NCBI RefSeq assembly: GCF_036669915.1
Contig: NC_089318.1
Span: 8,061,849 to 8,125,848, forward strand
Origin: Pocillopora verrucosa
Lineage: Eukaryota > Cnidaria > Anthozoa > Scleractinia > Pocilloporidae
Length of the DNA stretch: 64,000 nt
Direction: 5' to 3'
A program made the position numbers and the translations under genes. Below, in pieces: positions 1 through 12,800 of this stretch. The notes beneath the pieces are model-generated. The model had not been told where the DNA came from and searched no databases. It saw only the letters and a program-made list of their open reading frames with translations. The stretch's first letter is position 1, and every line of letters starts with the position of its first letter.

Positions 1-2503
1 AGTTCTCACATATTGCTATAGATTTCTCGTTGCCATGGCATACAGTGGATACATAAAGGATCATCCAGCATACTGCCTAAATCATAAATGTCGAAAGTTT
101 CATGTCTTAAAATACATAATTATAGAAAGGAAATTTCAAGCTCTTTCGTGACAGGAAAAAATCATTTTAAACCAACGACCAAAAAAAAAAACCCTATCCG
201 TCAGCGACAGATTAAATATTAATGCAGACATGTAAGTAAACATACCAGACCTTGAGGTGGCTTATTTATCTTCGCATGAGGGATTTACGAAGCTGCGGCA
301 TTTACGAAGCTGCGGCATTTCTGATTCAAGTATCAAGTGCGTCACATGTCTGTAGGAACTATTCAATTATTTATGGCCTCGCTTACTGCATCCAAACTCA
401 GCAGACAATTCTGGAACTCAAAGAGACAGAGAGCTAGAGCCTCAGATTTCTCCTCCAACTTAAAGACAACTGGTTCAATAACAATTTATTCATAAAATTC
501 CTGCCAGATACACTGAGGGTTTCTGCACTCAAAGATGCATGGAGTACATAGATTTAATAAATTTTGAATGTCTTCCTCAGATATTTCTTTAAGAAGAGTA
601 CTTATGGTATTCGATTTAATTCTTTATAGCACGCGAAACGATTTAAGTATGCTTTTCTCTAGATACAACGAGAAGTCAAGTATTTTTCTTGGAAAAGAAC
701 TTTATTGGAGTTAAATTTATTGCTAGTTCTCTTCAGGTGAGGAAAGCTAATGAAGAAATATGTAGCACATTATAATCGAAAGACATGAAAATTGGAAAAA
801 AATATACATAAAGAATACATATTATTGATGTGATTTCTTTAGCTTAGTATATCTCCCTTCGGAGATGAATATGTGCAACTTGTTATTACAAAGTATACGT
901 AGATATCAACGCAGAAAAATTAGTGTTCATTGAGAGCAGAGAAAGTTATCGCTTATAGCGAGGTATCTTGAACACTAAATTTTCTTTACGTGTGAGAGAA
1001 AGCCAATGAATGAAAACAACTGAGGGATGGATGCCCATTTCAACTTGTTTGGGAGTCGACTACATACGCACAAACCCATCTTGATTTTGTAAATCAGCAT
1101 CGTTTTCATATTAGGAAGGAACAGATTTTATTATTCAAAAACTGATTGTATCGGAATGAGATCCAGAGCGCCACTAAATTTCACCGGACACTTACGCTTT
1201 TGACTGAAAAAATATTTAGTGCAGAATTGGCGGGAGTTGTTTGCAGAAAAAAAAAGTTCACCGTTATTATTTTTTAAGAATAAAACAAATAAAAAAACAA
1301 GCACAATAACTAAGAAGAACAGCAATTTTGATCACGAAACTGGGAATTAGACGAGGTTAGATCTTTTAAACTCGTGAATATGTAACCTTCATTTTTTTTA
1401 TCAAAATTGTTGTAAAGCAAAGTATTATTCTTAATATTTTCAGGCATGTAGAATTAACAAATGACATCGTTTGGAGAACAGAGAGATTCAGAGGATGACA
1501 ATTTAACAGGTACAAAGCAATTTTCATTCTGCAACTGATTAGAGCTGTAGAGCTAATGCTATTTACCATGAAAGATCGTAATCTTAATTTTCTTGCGGCT
1601 GACAACAATTAAGTTTAATTTCAGTCGAATTTTCTTGGGTTATTGTTGTCAGACGTAAAAATATTTCCCTTGCGTACAATTATAAATTTCATTGGTTTCT
1701 CTCATTTGCCTCGTGGTTAAATAGTTTGCGCGCGATGCAATTTCCTAAAGCCTTAAACTCCTAGAAGTGATATAACGTGTAACTTATCCCTGTAATATCA
1801 ATACATTATCCAGCAAACAGGTAATAAGAATACTCAAAGTTTTATCAGGTAGAATTCGTTATCTTTGAACTAACACCAAATCTCCGAACCTAATTTGAAA
1901 GGAAACATGTAGCAGCTGGAGGGGAGAATTAACAATTCGGTCACGGGAGTTAAAGGTTTAACTGTGCGTGACATTATGCGGCAGAAGCGCGTGATGAGCA
2001 TGTGACAAAGTTAGATAACGTGCTCTACATAATTATAGCTCTCGTCAATATCAAAACCAGCTATTATCTCCCGAAAACAAACGAAGTTTGAAACAAAGCT
2101 CGAGGTTGAAGAAAAATATACAAAATGCCTACGTTTCTTTTGATATCGTAACACTCGCGATACATAGCAATAATAACGGTAATATGGTTGTCGGTGAGAT
2201 ACCAGAATTTTTTCATTTTCCAAAACGTGACATCTCCACCGCACGCTGTAAGCGTACCATTTATATCTTCATATATAAAGGCATGAATGTCGTCATGATA
2301 ACCGGATTTATAAACATGACAGTTTTACTTTCCATGTAGGCTGGTTTTTTTAATTGTTTTTTTTTTCATCTAAAGCTGAATTCAATTCTTTTTAAAGGAA
2401 ATAGTTTTTGTAATGAGAAATTGTTGTATTACAATTTCCGAAATTGAAGTGGTTTTCCGGCGGGCTGACTTTCGGTGCAGTGGATCTCTGTATTCGATGC
2501 TCC
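1..2503. other. 5' flank of TPR-CHAT gene A, no gene seen
   Basis: No convincing coding exon is visible. Short reading frames on both strands break or shift in the matching part of copy B. The stretch is AT-rich and near identical to 47317-49787. A 17-bp unit is tandemly duplicated at 283-299 and 300-316, while copy B has it once. It probably holds upstream regulatory DNA for the gene starting at 3888, but no specific site can be assigned. Confidence 0.6.
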
Positions 2504-2511
2504 TATATAAA
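2504..2511 (+). promoter_or_regulatory. Possible TATA box of TPR-CHAT gene A
   Basis: TATATAAA lies about 1.4 kb upstream of the first coding ATG and is conserved in copy B. The first coding exon is preceded by a splice acceptor, so a transcription start and a 5' UTR exon are expected upstream, which fits this position. The assignment rests on the motif and its conservation only. Confidence 0.35.
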
Positions 2512-2671
2512 AATTGTATTGGATTCGAATTTTCAATCAATATCTTTTGAACAAAAAGGATGATACATGTCCACTACGTATCTACAAGGTGGTTAGTAGT
2601 ATCATTTCTCACTGGTTATCTGTCAGAGTTCGGTTTTAGTAGATATACCTTTTCGCGCAATGACGTACTAA

Positions 2672-2866
2672 ATGGGCACAATGTTTGAGTGTTTACATCG
2701 TGCGCTGGAAGATAAAACTGTGAGCTCAGTAAATGCTGATATTGAAGCAGAATCCTGTTCTGTAGGGCAAGACCATCTCAGCAGCTCCACGAGAATTTCC
2801 AAAATTTCCCAATCACTACTATATTGCAGAAGATTCTCTTTTGATCAGCGATTCGTTCACAAATAA
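2672..2866 (+). other. Small reading frame downstream of the TATA-like site (possible 5' exon)
   Basis: An ATG-started frame of 64 codons begins about 160 bases after the TATA-like motif. Its first 40 codons are nearly the same in copy B (ATG at 49956), with two amino-acid changes (M to V and R to K). In copy B the frame then stops at a TAA about 42 codons in. It could be a 5' UTR exon, a short upstream frame, or chance. No known domain is seen, and the best candidate splice donor after the conserved part (TCT before gtaggg) is weak. Confidence 0.2.
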
Positions 2867-3887
2867 GTTTAAAGTTCTCTTTTGCCTTGCGATATCGAAA
2901 TGTTTTTTTTTTGTTTCATTTCGCTTTCAGTCTACTTCCTCCGCCAAGTGCTCATTTGGCTTGGCAGTGAATTTATTCGATGGCCTACAAGATTAAGCTA
3001 TGCAGAAGCCTGCGTGTTGCGCTTGGCTTTCAATTTGATGTAGATAAAGTTTCTTTAAACAAGAGTTTTTATGAAAAGGTAGTTCCCAGTGCCATCTGCT
3101 CCAGTCCCTCGGAATAATCTCGTATTCAGTGCCTTTTTTGAATTCCAAATGAAAAATTCGGGCCCTTCCCCAAAATAATTCGGTAAAGGGCCAGCTACTT
3201 CCAGTTATTCAAAATTTCCTGGCTCCTTCAAAAAAAAAAAAATGAATGGAATATTTTATTTACTAGAACTTATGAATTTGTTAAAGAACCTTTGTCCAGC
3301 AATTTTCGATAGCTTTGAGGGAAATTTTACAAATGCACTTTGTAGAAGAACAGAGATCTTACACTCGCTGCCACGGGTCGATAAACGTGTTTCGTTACTC
3401 AATAGGCTCGCGGGGTGTTGGTAGAATTCGTGACGGTTACGTAGATCTTCGAAGGTGTTTCGGGCTTGAATAAGTTTTGCGAATTCTCCCAACCCCACGC
3501 GCGAGAAAATGAAGAAATGAGAGAGAGTCTTTTATTGCATAACATTTTATCTGTGTTTATCCATGCCTACCGGTTACAATTAGGTTGTTTATTGCAACTC
3601 ACGCATTTTGATAAGGGACAGCCTTGAACGACGTTTCATTAGAAAAGACTAAAAAACAAACAAGCAAATAAACAAACGAATGAAAAAAACAAACATGACA
3701 CAACCCGCTGAACTTGACTGGAGCTGTCACGCAACCACTATAGCGTGATGGAGGAAACTTTGAGATTCTCATTCATTCTCTATGATTAAGTATACAACGT
3801 TTTCTTTAGGTTACTTTCATTTGAGTCTCCTCTTTTTTATTTTTAACGATGTAGCGCAGTGCAATCGATTCAATTTTATTTCTAGCT

Positions 3888-6800
3888 ATGGCAGAAAGCA
3901 TCCTCCCAACAACGGGAGAAGAACTGGAGGTGAAAAATGAGTTTCCAGCTACAGGTAAGAAAAAGCAACAAGGAAAGACTTCTTTATGGTAATTATGTAC
4001 TGTTTGTTGATTAAGTACACCCTAATTCTGGTGTACAATTTTTTGGATCACTTCGAATCCACTAAATACGCCAGTATTAGAACGCTAGTTGTAATCGCAC
4101 ATAGTTGCGATCACTAACAAAGTTGAAATATCTTCACGGTAATTTCAGCGACAGAGAAAAGTCAAGTTACGTCAGGTGACGCTGAACTGGATGTAGACGA
4201 TGACCTTTTAAGAGGTGAGAAAAGATTTTTTGAAAGAAGTCCCCGCGGTGAAGTTTTTTTCACGTTTACATCAAAATTTACACATTTACATCAAAACGTT
4301 CTGTGAATAAGGTTTTGAAACAGCAAAAGATTGTTTCTTCAAATTTCAGACTTTGTTACCGGTAAAATAAAAAACAAAGGAAAAAACAAGTCGTTGCTCG
4401 GTCAGATCGAGCAAAATGCTTAGACATCATCAGTTATTCAGATATTAAGAGGTGAGAAAAGAGGCCGCCAAAAGGAAAGTATTTGCGCTAACACATTTTT
4501 GTCCCTTATTGTTCAGTACATGTTTGGCAGAAATTTTACGCAATTTGAGAATTCTACATAGAAGAGGAGGCATTTTGTCTCGGCCGTATCGCCTGTTTTG
4601 GTCTTCTAAATATTTCGCACCTCTTTAGACAGTTATGTCAACACCAGGCCTACGCTGTAAACCACCAGCCAACAAAATGTGGAACCGCTGACTTTCGCAA
4701 CAGGCAAAATGGCACTTCGCGGGAAAGTGATACTTTCCCAATCAAATTTCTCCAGTTAGCCTCTCCGAGTATGTTCTCAATAGACAATTAAAGAAAAAAA
4801 GACAAAGAAAAACTTTTTTTCTAGCGCACTTTTCTCAACGCTGGTAAAACCACGAATTCTTGTCACTCTCAGACTCTCAGTGCGATGTTTTTTTTTTCGT
4901 TACCAGAACATTCCCAAGTTTTAACCTTTTTCGGTCCTGGCTTTGCCTTGCTTTTGCAGTAACTTATGGGGTTTGATATTCTAACATGAAATTTTGGAAA
5001 ACGTAACCCAGATGTAAAAGGGTCATTGGAAAGTCTCTCGACCTAAATGTAAACCGATCAGACTTGATGTGGTTATAGCCAAGCTACAGCTAAAACTCCA
5101 AATAGCTTGCGTATTTTAAAGAAGATAAAATGCACAGATAAACTCTCCTGAAGGGCGATTGTAAACAAAGTTGAGTTAAGATAGGATCTTCCGGTGAAAC
5201 TTGTGATATTTTGGAAAACGTAAGCCAGGTGTAAAAGGAGTTTGGAAAACCTCTCGACCTAAATGTAAATTGATAAACTTGTGGTAATAGCCAAGCTATG
5301 TGACGATAGGTTTTCTCGCCCAAACTGGAGGACTGAATCTTCGCGGACGAAACAATAGCAACTGGGGGAAATAACTCTGTAGAGACGACTCGGCAGCGAG
5401 AACGGAAACTCGTCACGATTTCCTGGTACACGGAGATCTGCTTCGAGCGAGCTTATACGGACGTCAAGGATAAGACAATCTTTGGTTCCACAGTACTTTT
5501 ATTCTAGGTCAGGCCAACAAGCGACATGACCTCTAGCATACTCTAGTTTGTAATCATCAAAGCTGTACAAGGTACTTGCTTAAGAAGCAACTGGTGTGAA
5601 GTGCTATTGTTACAAAGATCGTAATATTTGAATAAGGACACAAAGGAGCGGAAAAGATCTCTTTGAAGTTAAACGAAAACTACTTAAATATTCCATCTGT
5701 TTCTACGACGGAAAGAATCTCAAAATTAAAAAGACGGATGCAATAAACTCTAGGCCATTAACGTAGGAAACTTAGGTGCGAATTTACAGCTCTGGTATGG
5801 AAAACAATACCTATCTTAATTGCAGTAGCGCAGCTTAGGAAATAAAAAACGGAAAAGCAATTAAAAGTTTCTGCTTATTAATGCAAGGTTGGTTTGGAAA
5901 CCATCGCATGAAAAGAAATTAGATTTACGAGTACAAACTCAGCTGCCATCTACCATGAAACAAATGTTTCCAAAAAACCATTAACACTTATATTTACCTA
6001 AAAAAAAACCATGTAATAAATAACAAAAGTGCCGACAAGCAGGTGCATGTGATGAAAGCGAGTAACAACAAAAATCTATTCTAAAAGCTACTGTGGTTTT
6101 TATACATTTTTTTGATTTATTAAAATGAAAGGACTTGAAATGGTTAAATGTGAAAGTTTACGAATAATTATGTTTCGATTAACACACACGGGAAAAGTCA
6201 GTAAATTTTCCCGTAACAGCTACAGCCCAGACTCCCAACAGCTTGCACACAAACAAAATGTACATATATTAAACTTTTCTGTTTGTTTTTTTAACCTAAG
6301 AGTTCGTTTGGATATATAAAGTTGGCATCATCCGTCAAGGGTCGTATCACTCATCACTAAATCATTAACACCAAAACTTTGTGTTTTCAGAAATAGCGAA
6401 GGTATGTCTGGAGAAAGGTAACAAAGAGTACAGAAAAGGAGAAGCTAATGACGCGATAAACTCCTACACGGAAGGACTTCAAGTGAACTGCAAAGATAAA
6501 CGGCTGAACGCCAAGCTTTACAGCAACAGGGCAACAGCTCATTTCCGTTTAGGTAACAATTTCATATGTAAACATATAAATCTGCCGTGCAGCGTTACAA
6601 GATAACGGAATACACAATCTGCATCAAGAAAAGGAAAAATTGAGCAAATCCAGAAAAGTAGCGTAAAAACATAAATCACCCTGTGGTGGATGAAAATTAA
6701 ACAAAGGGATGATCCTCGTTACATTTTAAGCAATTGTAATTTTTTAAGGCTTCTTTGTTGCAATGACCACTTTTTTAAGCCTTATTTCCTGAATCTCATA

Positions 6801-9800
6801 GCAAATTACGTGGAATGTCTCGATGATGCAACAGTTGCCGCTCAACTGGAACCCACTTTAATCAAAGCTATTAAGAAAGGTGGGTTTTTCAGACATAATC
6901 CATCAACATTCTATTCTCTGATTTCGTCAAAAGAGGATTGTGTTGTTTGTGGCCGTAACTGCACCCCAAGTGTCAATTGTATCTGGTGTGTCAATGTCTG
7001 TAAAGTGGGTGAAAAGCATAAGAAAATGTCAAGAACCTCTCAAATACCGCCGCCTGTTTAGTTCACGTTGTAGAGCGCCGGAAGTCGAGGGTTCAAGCCC
7101 TAGACTGGACCATCTCCCTGAGTCTTAAAATATCTGAGGACAATGTGCTGCCGCCTAAGCTGTGACATCTGCAAATGGTTTGATGTTCTAATCCCAGATA
7201 AGAACAGAAAACTGTAAGCCTTGTTTCTTGCATCTTCTCTGTAACTCAAGAAGGCACCTGAAAAATTCCCTTTCAAAAGTTGTAAACTGCTCAATGCAGT
7301 CTGCTCGAAAACTTTCCCGCAAAGTGCTGAAAAGTGCACAATAGCACATTAAAATAAAGAATGCGCGAGATAAATTTATCGTTATCATCATCAATTGAAG
7401 CTTAATTGGTAGCCGCTTTCCATTAGCTCCTTATTGTTTATTTTGAGTTCTTCTTCAAGTTCAAATCTCTTTCATTCTCACAATTTTTGTTCCCAGCTAA
7501 ATGGGAAATTAAGTCCATTTTATCAGTACGTTTGTACTTTAACAGTGATGAGTTACTTCGTACCACCAATTATTCTCTCCTTTTCAGGAGCCAGAGCTTG
7601 TGTCGAACTTTACTTGTACAAAGAGGCAAGGAGCTGGTTGCATATGGGATTGGCCGTATCCTTTAGCAAATTTTTCAAACGTGATACGAGGTGCAATGCG
7701 AGTAATATTTCAAGGGAAATCAATACGTTCCGGAGAGATTCTTCAACACGTAACGCACGCAATGTTCGATTCTCTTACACTGCACTGAGCAGTTTTAAGA
7801 AGCTAAAATATCCTTAAAGAGTTCTTTCGACTATTACACGGAACTTTGCTCAAAAGAAGAGTCATATTAAGTAATTCCCAGAGTTTGAGCTGAATACCCC
7901 TAATTTTTTTCAGACGAACATTACCATGACGACTGAATCTAAACCAATAAATGCGCTTCATAGCTAGATAAAACTCTCCAATAACTTGAAATCAATCCTT
8001 CCAGTTTTACGGTTCTATCTAAGACTCTCGTTGTTTTTTTAAAATACACATTTCCACTACATTTTCGCAAATTTGCTCATGATTTATCGACCCTTGACAC
8101 GTTTTCAGATTGAAAATGACAACAAACGTCTGCTTCAATTACTAAGGAAGACTAATGCTGAACTAAAAGTCATAGCAAACATTTCTGCCTATCTCGGCAA
8201 CGCTTATCAAGGACTAGGAAAGTTTAAAACAGCTATCAAGTACCATCAGCGCCAACTACAAATTTCTAAAGTAGTGAAAGATAAGACCGAAGAGGGTAGA
8301 AACTATTGCAATCTCGGCAACGCTTATCAAAGCCTTGAACAGTTCAAAACAGCGATCCAGTACCATCAACGTCATCTAGAAATTACAAAAGACGTGGGAG
8401 ACAAGGCCGGAGAGGGCATCAGTTATGGCAATCTCGGCAACGCTTATCGAGGTCTAGGACAGTTCAAAACAGCCATCCAGTACCATCAACGTCATCTAAA
8501 AATTGCTAAAGACGTGGGAGACAAGGCCGGAGAAGGAATCAGTTATGGAAATCTCGGCAACACTTATAATGGTCTAGGACAGTTCAAAACAGCCATCCAG
8601 TACCATCAACGTCATCTAGAAATTGCTAAAGAGGTGGGAGACGAGGCCGGAGAGGGAATCAGTTATGGCAATCTCGGCAACGCTTATCAAGGTCTAGGAC
8701 AGTTCAAAACAGCTATCCAGTACCATCAACGTCATCTAGAAATTGCTAAAGAAGTGGGAGACAAGCCCGGAGAGGGAATCAGTTATGGCAATCTCGGCAA
8801 CGCTTATAGAGGTCTAGGACAGTTCAAAGCAGCCATTCTGTGCCATCAACGTCATCTAGAAATTGCTAAAGAAGTGGGAAACAAGGCCGGAGAAGGAAAA
8901 GGCTATGGCAATCTTGGCAATGCTTATGACGGTCTAGGACAGTTCAAAACAGCCATCCAGTACCATCAACGTCATCTGGAGATTGCTAAAGAGGTGGGAG
9001 ACAAAGCCGGAGAGGGAATCAGTTATGGTAATCTTGGCAACGCTTGTGACGGCCTAGGACAGTTCAAAACAGCCATCCAGTACCATGAACGTCACCTAGA
9101 AATTGTTAAGGAGGTGGGAGACAAGGCCGGAAAGGGAATCAGTTATTGCAATCTCGGCAACGCTTATGATGGTCTAGGACAGTTCAAAACAGCCATCCAG
9201 TACCACCAACGTCATCTAGAAATTGCTAAGGACGTGGGAGACAAGGCCGGGGAGGGAAGAAGTTATAACAATCTCGGCAACGCTTATAAAGGTCTAGGAC
9301 AGTTCAAAACAGCCATCCAGTACCATCAACGTCATCTAGAGATTGCTAAAGACGTGGGAGACAAGGCCGGAGAGGGAATCAGTTATGGAAATCTCGGCAA
9401 CGCTTATAATGGTCTAGGACAGTTCACAACAGCCATACAGTACCATCAACGTCATCTAGAAATTGCTAAAGAGGTTGGAGACAAGGCCGGAGAGGGAATC
9501 AGTTATGGCAATCTCGGCAACGCTTATGACGGTCTGGGACAGTTCAAAAGAGCCATCCAGTACCATCAATGTCATCTAGAAATTGCTAAAGACGTGGGAG
9601 ACAAGGCCGGAGAGGGAATCGGTTATGGAAATCTCGGCAACGCTTATCAAGGTCTAGGACAGTTCAAAACAGCCATCCAGCACCATCAACGTCATCTAGA
9701 AATTGCTAAAGAAGTGGGAGCCAAGGCCGGAGAGGGAATCAGTTATGGTAGTCTCGGGAACGCTTATAATGGTCTAGGAGAGTACAAAACAGCCATCCAG

Positions 9801-12800
9801 TACCATCAACGTCATCTAGAAATTGCTACAGACGTGGGAGACAAGGCCGGAGAGGGCATCAGTTATGGCAGTCTCGGCAACGCTTATCAAGGTCTAGGAC
9901 AGTTCAAAACAGCCATCCAGTACCATCAACGTCATCTAGAAATTGCTAAAGACGTGGGAGACAAGGCCGGAGAAGGAATCAGTTATGGCAATCTTGGCAA
10001 CGCTTTTGACGGTTTAGGACAGTTCAAAACAGCCATCCAGTACCATCAACGTCATCTAGAAATTGCTAAAGAAGTGGGAGACAAGGCCGGGGAGGGAATC
10101 AGTTATGGCAATCTCGGCAACGCTTATCAAGGTCTAGGACAGTTCAAAACAGCCATCCAGTACCATCAACGTCATCTAGAAATTGCTAAACAGGTGGGAA
10201 ACAAGACCGGAGAGGGAATCAGTTATGGCAATCTCGGCAACGCTTATCAAGGTCTAGGACAGTTCAAAACAGCCATCCAGTACCATCAACGTCATCTAGA
10301 AATTGCAATAAAAGTGGGAGCCAAGGCCGGAGAGGGAATCAGTTATGGCAATCTCGGCAACGCTTATGACGGTATAGGAGAGTTCAAAACAGCCATCAAG
10401 TACCATCAACGTCACCTAAAAATTGCTAAAGAAGTGGAAAACAAGGCCGGAGAGGGAATCAGCTATTGCGGGCTCGGCAACGCTTACGACGGTCTAGGAC
10501 AGTTCAAAACAGCCATTCAGTACCATCAACGTCATCTGGAGATTGCTAAAGAAGTAGAAGACAAGGCGGGAGAGGGAATCAGTTATGGCAATCTCGGTAA
10601 CGCTTATAAAGGTCTAGGACGGTTCAAAACAGCCATCCAATACCATCAACATCATCTAGAGATTGCCAAGGAAGTAGGAGACCAGGCCGGAGTGGGAAGA
10701 AGTTATAGCAGTCTCGGTAACGCTTATAATTATCTAGGAAAGTTCAAAACAGCCATGCAGTACCATCAACGTCATCTAAAAATTGCTAAAGACGTGGGAG
10801 ACAAGGCCGGAGAAGGAATCAGCTATGGCAGTCTCGGCAACGCTTATCAAGGTCTAGGACAGTTCAAAACAGCCATCCAGTACCATGAACGTCATCTAGA
10901 GATTGCTAAAGAAGTGGAAGACAAGGCCGGAGAGGGAAGAAGTTATAGCAGTCTCGGCAACGCCTACAGTGGTCTAGGACAGTTCGAAAGAGCCATCCAG
11001 TACCATCAACGTCATCTAGAGATTGCTAAGGAAGTGGAAGACAAGGCCGGAGAGGGAATCTGTTATGGCAATCTCGGCAACGCTTATAAAGGTCTAGGAC
11101 AGTTCAAAACAGCCATCCAGTACCATCAATGTCATCTAGAAATTGCTAAAGACGTGGGAGACAAGGCCGGCGAGGGAAGAAGTTATGGCAGTCTCAGCAA
11201 CGCTTATAATTGTTTAGGACAGTTCAAAACAGCCATGCAGTATCATCAACGTCACCTAGAAATTGCTAAAGAAGTGGGAGACAAGGCTGGAGAGGGAAAA
11301 AGTTATGGCAATCTCGGCAACGCTTATGACGGTCTAGGACAGTTCAAAACAGCCATCCGGTACCATCAACGTCATCTAGAGATTGCTAAAGAGGTGGGAG
11401 ACAAGGCCGGAGAGGGAAGAAGTTACAGCAGTCTCGGCAACGCTTATAATTTTTTAGGACAGTTCAAAACAGCCATCCAGTACCATGAACGTCATCTAGA
11501 AATCGCTAAAGATGTGGGAGACAAGGACGGAGAGGGAAAAAGTTATTGCAATCTCGGCAACACTTATGACGGTCTAGGACAGTTCAAAACAGCCATCCAG
11601 TTCCATAAACGTCATCTAGAAATTGCTAAAGAAGTAGGAGACAAGGCTGGAGAGGGAACAAGTTATGGCAATCTCGGCAACGCTTATCGAGGTCTTCGAG
11701 AGTTCAAAATAGCTATCGATTACCATCAACAGCACCTAGAAATTGCTAAAGAAGTGGGAGACAAGGCCGGAGAGGGAGCAAGTTATGGTGATCTCGGCAA
11801 CGCTTATCAAGATCTTCGACAGTTCAGTAAAGCGATGGAGTACCATCAACGTTATCTAGACATTGCTAAAGAAGTGGGAAACAAGGCTGCAGAGGGAAAA
11901 TGTTATTGCCTTCTCGGCAGGATTCATGAGGGTCAAAGAAAGTTGAAAACAGCTATTGAGTGTTTTCTACGTTACCTAGAAATATCCAAAGAAGTGGGAG
12001 ATAAGACTGGAGAGGCGTGCTCCCTCTGTTCCCTTGGAAGTAGTTTTGAGTGCCAAGGAAACCTTATGATAGCCTTTGACTATTATTACTTGAGTGTTGA
12101 ATTGTATGATGATATCAGGGCCAGTCTTCAACTCAACGATCAGTGGAAGATTTGTTATCGTAATCAGCACCAAGTAGCATACAAAGGTTTGTGGCGTATA
12201 AATCTCAACCGAGGTCAAGTTGTGAAGGCTCTTCTTGCCACAGAGAAAGGACGTGCTCAAGCTCTGAGAGATCTCATGGTCAAAAAATATCAGCCTGGAG
12301 ATTCTTTAACGCTCAGTGCATCCCGCATTTCTCTGAGGTGGGTTCCATTGAGCACAGTTTTCATAGCTATTAATGGACCATGCGTTTACTTCTGGGTTTG
12401 CCTTAGCGAAAATAATATCCATATGAGAAAAGTACACGTGAACAAATACAAGTATGAGGATGAATTGGAATTTTTCATCAAGCTATTGAACAAAACTGCT
12501 CTTAAGGAGATCGAGAAAAGACTGCCGACAGGAGAGGAAGTGGCCAATGATGTGATTCCAGTTGATGTGAGGCACTCCCAATCTAGTGCTTTAAAGAAGC
12601 TGCATGACATCATCGTTACTCCTATTGCTGACCTGATCGAAGGTAACGACGAGATCACATTCGTTCCTGAGGGGCCATTTTGCCTCGTACCTTATGCAGC
12701 GTTGCAGTTCTCCAACTCATCATATCTAAGTGATTCTTTCACAATTCGTTTGCTTCCCTCTCTGACGACCTTGCAACTAATTCATGACTGTCCAGCTGAC

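Noticed and set aside
2088-2339. 83-codon plus-strand frame in the 5' flank
   Set aside because: Copy B has a deletion early in the frame and several replacement changes, and no domain is visible.
5090-5431. 113-codon minus-strand frame
   Set aside because: It straddles the edge of the copy A-specific insertion and a tandem repeat, so it cannot be an ancestral gene, and it has no domain.
7050-7125. A tRNA gene
   Set aside because: There is a good B box but no paired acceptor stem or anticodon arm, and the segment continues into a repeated body, as in a SINE.
8073-8108. Start of the large TPR-CHAT frame at a TTG or ATG upstream of 8109
   Set aside because: A splice acceptor ends at 8108, and upstream exons join in phase to give a continuous TPR. 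The codons before it are intron.
8193-12152. CRISPR-like or satellite array
   Set aside because: The 120-base period is contiguous, has no spacers, and keeps an open frame coding for 40-residue TPR units.
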